A DNA stretch of 64,000 bases from positions 1-64,000 of the forward strand of contig MBPM02000172.1 of assembly GCA_001695595.3 (NCBI GenBank). The letters run 5' to 3'. Each line of letters starts with the position of its first letter. Within the stretch, counting starts at the first letter, position 1. This stretch comes from Plasmopara viticola. Lineage: Eukaryota > Oomycota > Peronosporomycetes > Peronosporales > Peronosporaceae. Of this stretch, positions 35,433-44,293 are shown in pieces. The notes under the pieces were generated by a model that was not told where the DNA came from, did not search any database, and worked only from the letters and a program-made list of their open reading frames with translations. Position numbers and translations under genes: made by a program.

Positions 35433-35815
35433 AGTATATACCTTAAAGCGGCATTCGTGCCTTCGGCCCAAACTGCCGCTTTAACCTTCATGTTTCTCCC
35501 ACAGCTAAATCTCTATCCTATATAAGAACTACCCTCTAAACCCATCATCCTTAACCCACAGACAAATCATCAACCCAATTACCCGTAAGCATTAATCTCA
35601 TCCCTATATAAAAAACACACCTCTAAACCTTCCATCATTACCCTCACAGACAAACAACATTTCTATTAACCTGAAGCACTTAGAGTAACGATAATATCCT
35701 CTTTAGACAAAGATGTATTTTGAAATGAATAAAGATAAACAAAATAAAAAAATCAGTTGTGATTGTGCTGGTAAACAACATTTGAAGAGAGCAAAACATA
35801 AAAACTGGTTAGAAA
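35433..35815. repeat. Left TIR of complete Polinton
   Basis: Pairs with 54160-54542 with a handful of mismatches and short indels; homology fades after aactggttagaaa. It contains a terminal hairpin (35443-35484), two diverged ~57-bp subterminal direct repeats each starting with CCTATATAA or CCCTATATAA (35517-35573 and 35603-35659), and most of the microprotein gene. Confidence 0.9.
35443..35484. other. Terminal hairpin 10 bp from the element end
   Basis: A perfect 11-bp inverted repeat, TTAAAGCGGCA (35443-35453) and TGCCGCTTTAA (35474-35484), encloses a 20-nt loop that itself contains GCC-TTC-GGC. It is present at all three TIRs in the window. Confidence 0.7.
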
Positions 35816-35826
35816 CAAATAAATAA
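35725..35826 (+). CDS. TIR-encoded zinc-finger-like microprotein, left-end copy
   Basis: This 33-residue lysine-rich peptide has the CxC...Hx5H core (Cys12, Cys14, His19, His25; core ISCDCAGKQHLKRAKH). I chose the second in-frame ATG (35725). The upstream ATG at 35713 is followed by TAG in the fragment 2 and right-end copies, so it is unlikely to be the conserved start. The two TATATAA-bearing subterminal repeats lie 70-200 bp upstream and could serve as promoter. Zinc binding and nucleic-acid binding are inferred. Confidence 0.45.
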   Translation: MNKDKQNKKISCDCAGKQHLKRAKHKNWLETNK

Positions 35827-35874
35827 ATATCATTCTATCTTAAGAAAAAAGTACAATAGTATAATAAGATAAAA

Positions 35875-36063
35875 ATGGTTTATACTAAAGAATCCTACGA
35901 ACGCAACAAGGCTTCAATTACTGCAGCGAACAAGCGATACTATGAAAAGCATAGAGAAAAACTTCTACAGAAACAAAGAGAATATGATCGAGCACATAGG
36001 GAAGACAGGAAAGAAAAATACAAGGCTGATAAACTAGAAAAACAAAACACTATCCAACAATAA
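35875..36063 (+). CDS. Small basic coiled-coil protein
   Basis: This 62-residue protein is almost wholly charged, with a reiterated pattern YYEKHREKLLQKQREYD then HREDRKEKYKADK. A single long helix or coiled coil is expected. Similar lysine/arginine/glutamate-rich short proteins are common in large DNA viruses and Polinton-like viruses, where DNA binding is suspected. First gene inside the left TIR, about 50 bp after the microprotein. Function unknown. Confidence 0.6.
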   Translation: MVYTKESYERNKASITAANKRYYEKHREKLLQKQREYDRAHREDRKEKYKADKLEKQNTIQQ

Positions 36064-36107
36064 TGAAACAATATTTTTTTTGTTTGAAAACAATATAAAT
36101 CACAATA

Positions 36108-36161
36108 TATACAAAGACATTGTTATCTTGAACTACAATTTATTTAGTATACAAAGACATT
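36108..36161 (+). promoter_or_regulatory. 14-bp direct repeat ahead of polymerase gene
   Basis: TATACAAAGACATT occurs at 36108-36121 and again at 36148-36161, ending 6 bp before the polymerase ATG. Forty bp from repeat to repeat, in an AT-rich leader. A promoter or replication-protein site is possible; there is no direct evidence. Confidence 0.4.
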
Positions 36162-36167
36162 TTCAAA

Positions 36168-39100
36168 ATGCCAGTCTCGAATGCTCTTAAGAAATCACAA
36201 AAGAACCGAAGTGAGCTATATAAGTTTGCCAAGAAACACAATTTAAATGTTAAATGGACGTCTACAACAAATGTTATGGAAAAAGCAGTCAATGCTTTCA
36301 AGCAGTCCAAAGCTAAGACCATCATTAAGTCAATTAGAACTTTCAAGGCTAACAATGACAATGCTGCTTTAAAATCTATCAATACTACATCGCGTAAAGT
36401 TGAAATGCAACTAAATCGATTCAACCGTATTAGAAAGGATATTGTAGCACCTGCTGATAAGAAACTCTTGATTAACTTTAAGGATTCGAAAGGTGATGTT
36501 GTCAAATCATATCACGTACAAGATCGATTAATTAACATCAACAATCTATTTATCAATGAAGAGAACCAATACAGCTCTGGAGCAGATGTAGATTTAGAAG
36601 TACTACCAACTACATCAGTAGAAGTTGAATGGTTAAATAATCCAAAACGCTCTCGTTCTGAGAGAAAGAATTTCTTTCGTTATCTAACCAAAGCAGATTA
36701 CAATCTGGAAGCATATCAAGTATACACACAATGCTCTGAAAATAATGATGACAGAGAAATTCCTTGTTTCTTATATGCTTTGATGCAAGCAGGTGTAGAT
36801 GCTACAATTGTTAAGCAAATCTCACAGTCAATGTTTAAAACAGGTGCCACTGTTGATTTCATTCGCAAGACTGCTAATGCTTTTAATCTATACATCTCAG
36901 TTAAACAATACTATCCAAACAAAGATACAGGTCGAGCTGATAATAACATTTCTCTATATGGTATTAAAAGCTCTAATGTTATCAAATTAGGATCTGTTGG
37001 AGAGCATCTATTTGCTATTAAACAAACTAATATTACTAAAGCAGCTCTCAATCATCCTGAATTAGTAGATCAACATAAACGAACTGATTTTATTGTTAAA
37101 AATGGAAAGGCTTCATTCAACAACAAACAAATAAAATTTCTTAATAGCTATGAGGTTATCAGTTATCTATATCATTATCGCGATACACATTTGGAAACGA
37201 TTACTCAACGAAATGTTCCTATGCTACTCAATAACAAGTATCAAGAGGTTAGAGAGTTAAATGATGAAGATTTTGGTGATAGTAATTTTAGAGAAATCGG
37301 ACGTGTAGAAGGTAAAGAGTTAAATCTCGGTTATGCACCATTCAGAAAGTACATTGAACATCAAAGAAAGTTTGTAGAAGAAACAAATACAATATTGTTT
37401 ATTTCGATTTCGAAACACTTGTTAAGGATGGTAAACACATTCCTTATGCTGTGTCATATTGCATTGCAAGTGTGGATACTACTATTAATAAGTTTCCTAT
37501 TCCAAATTTCAGTCAGACAAAAAACATATATGGATTCGATTGTGTAGTTAAATTCCTTGATGAGCTTCCATGTCATACTTGTAATCTTCTTTGGGCGCAT
37601 AATGCTGGATTCGATTCTCGTTTCATATTAAAGTATCTGACCTACGACTCAAAATACACTAATTTAATTGATCAAGGCACTAAACTAAAACAAGCAACTG
37701 GTTCTTATAGAGGGCGTGATATTGTCATCAAAGATACTATGAGTTTCCTCGCAGGCAAACTGGAAAAACTACCTGAGATGTTCAAAAGCGCAACTAAACA
37801 TTTAGGAATAGAGAAAGAGTGCTTCCCACACAAATTGATTAACGATCATAACTATAAATCCAAATGGCCGCTTGAATACTTAGACTCTTATAGTGATAAA
37901 GACACTCTAATTAAAAATGCATCACAGATCGGCGCTATCATTAACAACACATTCGATTGTGAGATGTATGCAACCCATTACTGTAATAGAGATGTAGATG
38001 TATTGAAGGTATGTTTCGAGGCATTTAGACGAATGGTACACACAGAGTACAATCTAGACGTATATCGTTTCCTAAGTGTGTCGTCTCTATCAATCGCATA
38101 CCAACACAACGAAGGATGCTTTGATGGTTGCTATGAGATGAATTCAGTATTACTTGGCTTTATGCGTGAAGCTACGGTCGGAGGTAGAGTAATGACTCGT
38201 GATAATCAAAAGCATCATATCAGACATAAGCTTGCTGATTTCGATGCTGTTAGTCTATACCCATCTGCTATGGTTGAAATACCTGGTTATACTCGTGGTA
38301 AACCGAAACTATTCAAAAATAGCATTCCATCAGATGCTGACTATTATGTAGCTCGTATTCGAATCGATTCTATTGGTACGAAGAGACACTTTCCATCACT
38401 TAGTTTTTATGATAACGGCAGTCGCAATTTTAGTAATGATATTGTTGATAGAGAATTTATTGTTGGTAAGCAATCGCTTGAAGACATTGTAGAATTTCAG
38501 GATGCAACATATTCGGTAATTGAAGGTCTTTACTGGAACGAGGGGTTCAATGATCAAATTACTAAAACCATCAGAAAGATGTTCAACGCACGACTTCAAT
38601 ATAAAGCAGAAGGTAATGCTCTGCAAAATGTTATTAAACTAATGATGAACAGCTCGTATGGAAAATTACTTATGAAGCCAATCGTAAAACAGAAGGTACT
38701 TGTAAGTGGAGGTCAACAAAAGATTCAGGAATACACTTGCAAAAATATTCATAAAATGATTTCGAGAACACCTATCAACGATAAGCTGTCATTATTCGAA
38801 GAACATAAGGCATTGACACAACACTTTAGTCCTGTTCATCTAGGCATTCAAGTACTCGATTCCAGTAAACACATTATGAACCGAGTTATGTGTCTCGCGG
38901 AGGACATCGACGCAAAAATCTGGTATCAGGACACTGACAGTATGCACATAGATTATGATGGCGTTCAACGACTTTCAGATGCTTTTAAGCTTAAATACAA
39001 CAAAGAGCTAATTGGTAAACAGATGGGTCAGTTCCATGTTGATTTTGAGCTTGAAGGATCAAAAGGTAATATCTATGCTAAGGAGTCTATCTTCCTTGGT

Positions 39101-39340
39101 AAGAAGAGTTATTTGGACATTCTTGCTTGCGATGGTAATGACGTTCAGGGAATGCATATTCGTATGAAAGGTATCCCTGGAAAACTACTTGAAACAAATA
39201 CGTATGAAACATACTTGAAACTCTATAACGGAGAGCGTATGTCGTTTGATTTGAGTAAGCTGTTTTCAATCATTATAGACACGAAATCGCAAAACGTTTC
39301 AAAGCGATTGAATTTCACAAGAAACATATCTTTCCGTTAG
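36168..39340 (+). pseudogene. polB: Protein-primed DNA polymerase B (pPolB), one frameshift
   Basis: This family copies the element using a protein primer. The first block (36168 to about 37390) is the ~410-residue N-terminal region typical of Polinton polymerases. The second (about 37391-39340) has Exo I YFDFET (about 37400-37417), Exo II HNAGFDSRF (about 37600), Exo III YCNRD (about 37980), polymerase motif A DFDAVSLYPS (about 38237), motif B MMNSSYGK (about 38641) and motif C DTDS (about 38931). The two blocks are in different frames. The change lies within about 37379-37392, just before Exo I, and a single missing A in an A/T-rich stretch would account for it. Total length about 1,057 codons, normal for the family. 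Starts at the ATG at 36168. The integrase gene follows 18 bp downstream, so an operon-like cluster is likely. Confidence 0.92.
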
Positions 39341-39358
39341 TATAAGCAAGCTTCGAAA

Positions 39359-40381
39359 ATGGACTCTCTGCTTACTCAACTTTATTATGATCCAAAAACG
39401 GGATTCATAGGTGCAACTAAGCTGTACCAAAAAGCAAAAGCAACTAATAAAACTATAACGTTAAAACAAGTCAAAGAATGGTATAAGACACAAAGTAGCA
39501 TTCAACAGCATTCAATTCAAAACAAAAAGTATCCTGAATTCAAAATCACAAGCAACAATCCAAACGAATGGCAAATGGATCTTGCGTTTTGGCAAAAGCA
39601 ACCAATATTGATAACGGTTAATATCAACAGTCGCATTGGATATGCAAAAGTGTTACAAAATAAAAAAGCAGATACAGTTCAAAAAGCCATTGATCAATTC
39701 ATTACAGAGCATAAAGTGTCTGCGTTGATGTCAGACAATGGATCTGAATTCACAAATCAAACAGTCGAAAAGTTTTTTGATAAAAATTTAATCATTCATG
39801 CGAATTCTATTCCAGGAGATCATACAGTGCTTGGAAAGATAGATCGCTTTATTCGAACGATAAAGGCAAGACTAACAAAGATGCAGGATACTATGGGATT
39901 TAAGAAGCTTACACAAAAACTTCTGAATGATGCTATATCTAACTACAACGATACCACTCATTCATCCATAAACGCTACACCAAATGAAATGGAAGGGAGG
40001 GTTATTTTTGACGAAATTGAACACAATAAACTAGTGGTTAAGCAAGTACAAAAAGGCATTCCAACTGGTTCTATTGTACGTTATCGCTTGAATCCGAAGC
40101 CATTTGAAAAAGAAGGTGCGAGATTTTCAAAAGCCGTGTACTAAGTAATTGGATTAGATGGATTAAAGATGCGTATTAACTCAAAGAATAATCATGTCCT
40201 ATACAAACCAGTTAATGACTTGAAAATTGTAAAAGCAGAGAAAACTGATGCACCAATCGAAAATAATCAAATATGGGATGACGACAGCTTCAACACTTGG
40301 GAACCTAAAAATAACCTCCGTTTGATTAATAAGAACAGAATGTCAACACTAGAGAAACAATATTGGTCTAAATATAGATGA
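39359..40381 (+). pseudogene. Retroviral-type integrase (Polinton INT) with in-frame stop
   Basis: A DDE-type strand-transfer enzyme that inserts the element and creates 6-bp duplications. The N-terminal domain begins LYYDPKTGFIGATKLY, as in other Polintons. The catalytic core has Asp74 (WQMDLAFW), Asp126 (LMSDNGSEFTN) and, 35 residues further, Asp162 in GKIDRFIRT, where retroviruses have Glu. The C-terminal barrel begins GSIVRYRLNPKPF. TAA at 40142-40144 interrupts the frame after 261 codons, and the same frame continues open for 78 codons to 40381 with plausible integrase tail (KMRINSKNNHVLYKP). So one nonsense change removes the end of the DNA-binding tail. The downstream gene overlaps by 4 bp (ATGA). 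Confidence 0.9.
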
Positions 40382-40851
40382 ACATGATGTGTAAATTCAT
40401 CACCAAAAAAGACACGCAATGTACCCGAGAAGCAGAAAAGGGTGATTACTGCACTCAACACCATAACATCATCCAAATAAAAATGTATAAGAAGGAACTA
40501 TCTATAATCCATAAGAAGAACAGAATACTCGCTGAACAAAACAAGGAACTACAAATATTTAAAAATCAGATTAACACGATAAACGAATTCGACCTCAAAC
40601 ATCAATTGATTCAAATAAATCCGTATATGAAATTCAAGTATCTAATTGCTGATAGACGGTACCAATCTCGCTTAGAGGATGTCTTCAATGTTCCGTTTGA
40701 TGAAATCAAAAAAAAATATAGAAAACTTCTCTACGATAGAAACGATTTGTGTCATCCATATACGAGTAGATATTGGTCTGAAGCCCAGACGAATTCATTC
40801 GGGACTGGTGATTGTCTAAAGCCTGAAGCTTCCGCCTGTCTTACGCATTGA
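40378..40851 (+). CDS. Zinc-binding protein of unknown function
   Basis: This 157-residue protein has an N-terminal cysteine cluster, MCKFITKKDTQCTREAEKG then YCTQHH, of the C...C...CxxH type frequent in viral regulatory proteins. A long helical or coiled segment (about residues 35-75) follows. The C-terminus has a basic helix and RNDLCHPYTSRYW. The ATG overlaps the integrase stop (ATGA), implying translation or transcription coupled with integrase. Its 3' end overlaps the convergent pVI-like gene by 36 bp. DNA binding is inferred; the exact family is not recognised. Confidence 0.65.
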   Translation: MNMMCKFITKKDTQCTREAEKGDYCTQHHNIIQIKMYKKELSIIHKKNRILAEQNKELQIFKNQINTINEFDLKHQLIQINPYMKFKYLIADRRYQSRLEDVFNVPFDEIKKKYRKLLYDRNDLCHPYTSRYWSEAQTNSFGTGDCLKPEASACLTH

Positions 40852-41349
40852 GCGTAATTTAGCCATCTTAGCTTTCATCTCAGGCGATCCCTTTTTACAG
40901 ACACCAACACCCGTTAAATTCTTTACTTCGCCACGAACAGCGTTTACTAAACCAGGCTGCCCAGTATAGGCTCCAAGAGCTTGAGCGCCTTGATCAACAA
41001 CACCAGATACCAGTGGTTTAACTACAGGCCAAACATTTTCTTTTAGCCATGGCCATGCTTTATCTTTGATCCAACTCCATAACGATCCTCCACTCATTCC
41101 AGACCCCGTAAGAGCGTCTCCGTCCATATTTAACGAAGCAGCGATTTCACCTGGTGAAAATATAATTGATACTCCTTTACCAACTTGAGCAGCCTTTTTC
41201 CATTTTTTCGCGTTTTCTGGGTGAAGTGCTAATTTCTTTGAAGAGCCTTTAACTTGACTAGCAGTGAATGATACCTTCAATGTCTTTAGAAACTTCATTT
41301 TCTGAGCATCCGTGAGCTCACCACAACTGACCGAAACGTAAGAGTTCAT
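40816..41349 (-). CDS. Adenovirus pVI-like minor virion protein
   Basis: This 177-residue protein has the layout of adenoviral precursor protein VI, the membrane-disrupting protein and protease cofactor carrier. Three matches to the adenain consensus [MIL]xGx-G or [MIL]xGG-x are visible: LTGS|G (80-84), MSGG|S (85-89) and LTGV|G (145-149). Directly after the second is a tryptophan-rich amphipathic stretch (SLWSWIKDKAWPWLKEN, 89-105), then SGVVDQGAQAL (115-125). The third cut would free a basic 29-residue tail with a cysteine at its third position, reminiscent of the protease-activating peptide. All of this is pattern reading, not an alignment score. First gene of the inverted structural block, behind the 73-residue basic protein. 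Confidence 0.65.
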   Translation of the reverse strand: MNSYVSVSCGELTDAQKMKFLKTLKVSFTASQVKGSSKKLALHPENAKKWKKAAQVGKGVSIIFSPGEIAASLNMDGDALTGSGMSGGSLWSWIKDKAWPWLKENVWPVVKPLVSGVVDQGAQALGAYTGQPGLVNAVRGEVKNLTGVGVCKKGSPEMKAKMAKLRSMRKTGGSFRL

Positions 41350-41417
41350 ATTTGCGTAAACTATCTATATTTCTTGAAATATATAGAGTCTCAAAATAAT
41401 TAAATAAATGTTGACTT

Positions 41418-41639
41418 TTACTCGAAGCCATCAGCTCTAGAGTGCAAACGTCTTAGTTTTTTATTTTTTGTTGGAGCCCTTGCTGTATCTATTCCTGCTC
41501 CCTTTGAGCGTACATTTTGGAGCTTTTCTTTTAAACTATTGAGAGATTTCAATAATCTTTCTTGATTACTATGAGCAGCTGATTTGATTGAGTTACCTCT
41601 AAGGTTTGGATATCGTACTTTTATAATTTTGGAATTCAT
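41418..41639 (-). CDS. Small basic protein, possible core or virion component
   Basis: This 73-residue protein starts at the ATG at 41639. It is rich in Lys/Arg (KLRRLH, KNKKLRR), with a central amphipathic helix (QERLLKSLNSLKEKLQ). It lies 49 bp downstream of the 515-residue gene stop and 68 bp upstream of the pVI-like start, all on one strand. A DNA-condensing virion protein is a reasonable guess; no family is recognised. Confidence 0.5.
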   Translation of the reverse strand: MNSKIIKVRYPNLRGNSIKSAAHSNQERLLKSLNSLKEKLQNVRSKGAGIDTARAPTKNKKLRRLHSRADGFE

Positions 41640-41688
41640 TTTATATTAAAGCGAAGCTTTTGTTCCCGTTCCGGTATATTAAACACAA

Positions 41689-43236
41689 TCAAAAAGCTCG
41701 TCGAATCAATTTTAATTCTCTTTCTAAACGCCGATTATCATTACCTAAGCCAATCTCTCCTTGAAGTTTATAAAATTCATGTTTTAGAATACCTCGGCGC
41801 CCTTTTCGAATACCAATACCTAGACCACTCATGGAGTCGTCAAATGAGATAGCCCTTTGAAAACGATTTGGATTAACTGATTTGACTTTGATATCCTCCG
41901 ACACAATGCGATCTGCGTATGTATCAACAATGTAGTTTAGCGCTCCAAGCCAGTTTGCATTTTTATCAACACGACTCTTGATAGACGGACTGATTTCCTT
42001 CTGTTTCTTACTCATGATTGCTGCGTATTCACCAAGGTAATATGTTTTCTTACCTATCTTTGGTCCTTCAAGAAATACCTTCTCATCCGCTAACCAAGGG
42101 TTGTCATTGTATAATCTGATAAGAATATCTTTCACTTGATTATTACCATCTGATATAACCTTGTCATTTGGATCTACTGGTTGAATATTGGTATTACTGT
42201 TCGCATATGTATTTGAATCAGGATTTTTGAACATCGGTGATTGCTTGAATGAGATGTTATTTTGCTTCAAAAATTTGATGTACATATCAAGTGTCGCTTC
42301 CCATGAGACTTCTCTGTTGGTTTTCACTCGATCACCATCAAAAACTTTTAAGTTTCCGTCCATTAACTTCACTCGATAACCTCCATTTACTGGAATATAG
42401 CCACCTTGTTGGTTTCTTCCCTTCTTATATGGAATCGGTAATCTAGTACCTTCTGGAAAGGAATTGTTCATCAAAATATCACGAAGCATTTCGTATGCTC
42501 CAGACTCTATGTTGAATCCAAACTGATGTGTCGAGCCAATAGCAGTATCTTTTGTCTCAATGTCAATAAGATTCAATATGTAATCATACGTTGCAACCCA
42601 ATCATATTTATTTAGAGGCTTGTTTGCTAACTTACCATTATTCACATTGAATAGTTTGCCGTCTGTTCCAATATACACGTTTTTATCTGGAGTGCCAGAA
42701 TTTAGAATTGGATTGACCTTTCTTTTGATAATAGTTGGATTGATGGTGTATTGATCAATTAGTTTTTCTCGTGCATTCCTTTGAAAGTTGAAATCATTAG
42801 CTTCAACTTGAGTTCCAAAGTCGTATGTACGCTGGGAGTCGTCAATATCACTCAAGGAGTCTTCTTCATTACCAATGTCCTCTAAATCATATTGACTATC
42901 GATTGTAGTCATCGTCGGTACTGCTTGCACCCCCATTGTTGTCATTGATGGGGTTGCTTGTATTCCCGTCGTTGTCATAGAAGGCGTTGCTTGTATTCCC
43001 ATTGTTGTCATTGTTGGAGATGCTTGAATTCCGGTAGTCGTCATGGAAGGCGCTACTTTCCTTAGCAATTGTTGAAGCGTCGAAGTATCTATCGTTTGAT
43101 CCAGATCAGTAGCCCATTGCGTTAGTTTGTATCGATCATTCTTTATGCGTGCTAATTGAAGCTCCTCACTGTTCTCTTCAGCGAGTTGCTTCAATTTATT
43201 TTTTCGATCGCGGAGAGATTTAAAACTTGGAAACAT
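41689..43236 (-). CDS. 515-residue putative structural protein with 11-residue repeats
   Basis: The frame extends to 43287 only through a TTG codon, so I chose the ATG at 43236. Residues 1-60 are a charged coiled region. Residues 64-111 hold four 11-residue repeats of the type SMTTTGIQATP/TMTTMGIQASP. An acidic stretch (DIGNEEDSLSDIDDS) and a globular domain (about 150-400; YIGTDGKLFNVNNGK, ESGAYEMLRDIL) follow. Near the C-terminus, MSGLG matches the adenain consensus, and a cut there would release a basic 43-residue tail. It lies beside penton and pVI-like genes, so a virion role processed by the protease is inferred. The only intact copy in the window. Confidence 0.65.
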   Translation of the reverse strand: MFPSFKSLRDRKNKLKQLAEENSEELQLARIKNDRYKLTQWATDLDQTIDTSTLQQLLRKVAPSMTTTGIQASPTMTTMGIQATPSMTTTGIQATPSMTTMGVQAVPTMTTIDSQYDLEDIGNEEDSLSDIDDSQRTYDFGTQVEANDFNFQRNAREKLIDQYTINPTIIKRKVNPILNSGTPDKNVYIGTDGKLFNVNNGKLANKPLNKYDWVATYDYILNLIDIETKDTAIGSTHQFGFNIESGAYEMLRDILMNNSFPEGTRLPIPYKKGRNQQGGYIPVNGGYRVKLMDGNLKVFDGDRVKTNREVSWEATLDMYIKFLKQNNISFKQSPMFKNPDSNTYANSNTNIQPVDPNDKVISDGNNQVKDILIRLYNDNPWLADEKVFLEGPKIGKKTYYLGEYAAIMSKKQKEISPSIKSRVDKNANWLGALNYIVDTYADRIVSEDIKVKSVNPNRFQRAISFDDSMSGLGIGIRKGRRGILKHEFYKLQGEIGLGNDNRRLERELKLIRRAF

Positions 43237-43355
43237 TATCGAGTCTATTAAAACGAAGTTCGAAAAATCGCGGACCTTTTCGAACAAGTTTCTCTAAGCT
43301 CAGCTCTATATAATATTACAATTATTGTTTTAGTTATTGAAAATAACTTGGGCTC

Positions 43356-44227
43356 CTATGGAGCCTTTCTATCACGAATTAATAGCATTATCAATGAATT
43401 GGAGTCTTCAAATTTAACATTATTAAAGTCTTGATCGACGATGCTCAGAGTAATATTGCTGTATGCTCCATCGTTAATCGAGAGCCACTGATATTCAGGT
43501 GGCTGAATTGAGATCAACTGACCAATTGATGTCCCTTGAGGACTAAACGAAGTCAGAATATCAGGTGGTGTGCTAACCCGATTGTTAATAAGATTAGAAC
43601 GTATTAGATAACTGCTGACGGGATTAACTTGTGGAGAGATATTGCCAAAAATACTTGATTTGTTGTTTGAATGCTTGATGGGTACGTTGCTGGACTGAAT
43701 CCAATCACATTGGAAAATCCGTTGTTTGAAACAGTGATTCGAGGAGTATTAGTAGCGGTCGGTAATCCAGTTCCGGTTAATGAGTATAATCCAGTCGATG
43801 GACGTGAATATCCACTAGGAACAGAAGTTGGTGTTGCTAAGCAAGTGATTTCGCATGAATAGTACGTTGCGTTTTCTCTTATAGCGATATACACAACGTT
43901 ATTACCTTGAAAATCAATCAAATATGCACCGATACTAACTAACTGAGACTCGATGTAGTTTGATATATCTGCATACGAATAGTACCCATTCGGAAGCGTG
44001 ATCGAAACCGATTGATAAGTCGCCGCTGTTGGAACTAATACACTGAACGTGTTGTTGCTGTATAAACTTCCATTAATGTTGAATTGAGAGTTGTAAATCT
44101 GCAGGCTCGATAGGGCAATTTCTTGATTTTTGAAATTCACGCTTGATCCAGTAAAGTTGAATCTAAATGTATTGTTCAAGCCATTCGAAACAATGTTATT
44201 CCGATTAAAAATGATAGTGCTCGTCAT
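43356..44227 (-). pseudogene. Penton-type minor capsid protein, one frameshift
   Basis: The N-terminus MTSTIIFNRNNIVSNG and the run NFKNQEIALSSLQIYNSQFNI match the single-jelly-roll minor capsid (penton) proteins of Polintons, which form the capsid vertices. The first 195 or so codons from the ATG at 44227 are open (to about 43645). A one-base loss at about 43645 (attgccaaaa; fragments 2 and 3 have attgctcaaaa) then shifts the frame, truncating the protein at 207 residues. The remaining DNA to the stop at 43356 is still open in the original frame. Length would be about 290 residues. Confidence 0.85.
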
Positions 44228-44293
44228 CGTTCCAATATTCGATCTGTAGGTTGCCGAGTAAACTTTGTTTACGGTTATATTCGATAAGAGAAA

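Noticed and set aside
43237..43287. N-terminal extension of the 515-residue protein (FEKVRDFSNFVLIDSI)
   Set aside because: It depends on a TTG start; the first ATG is at 43236.
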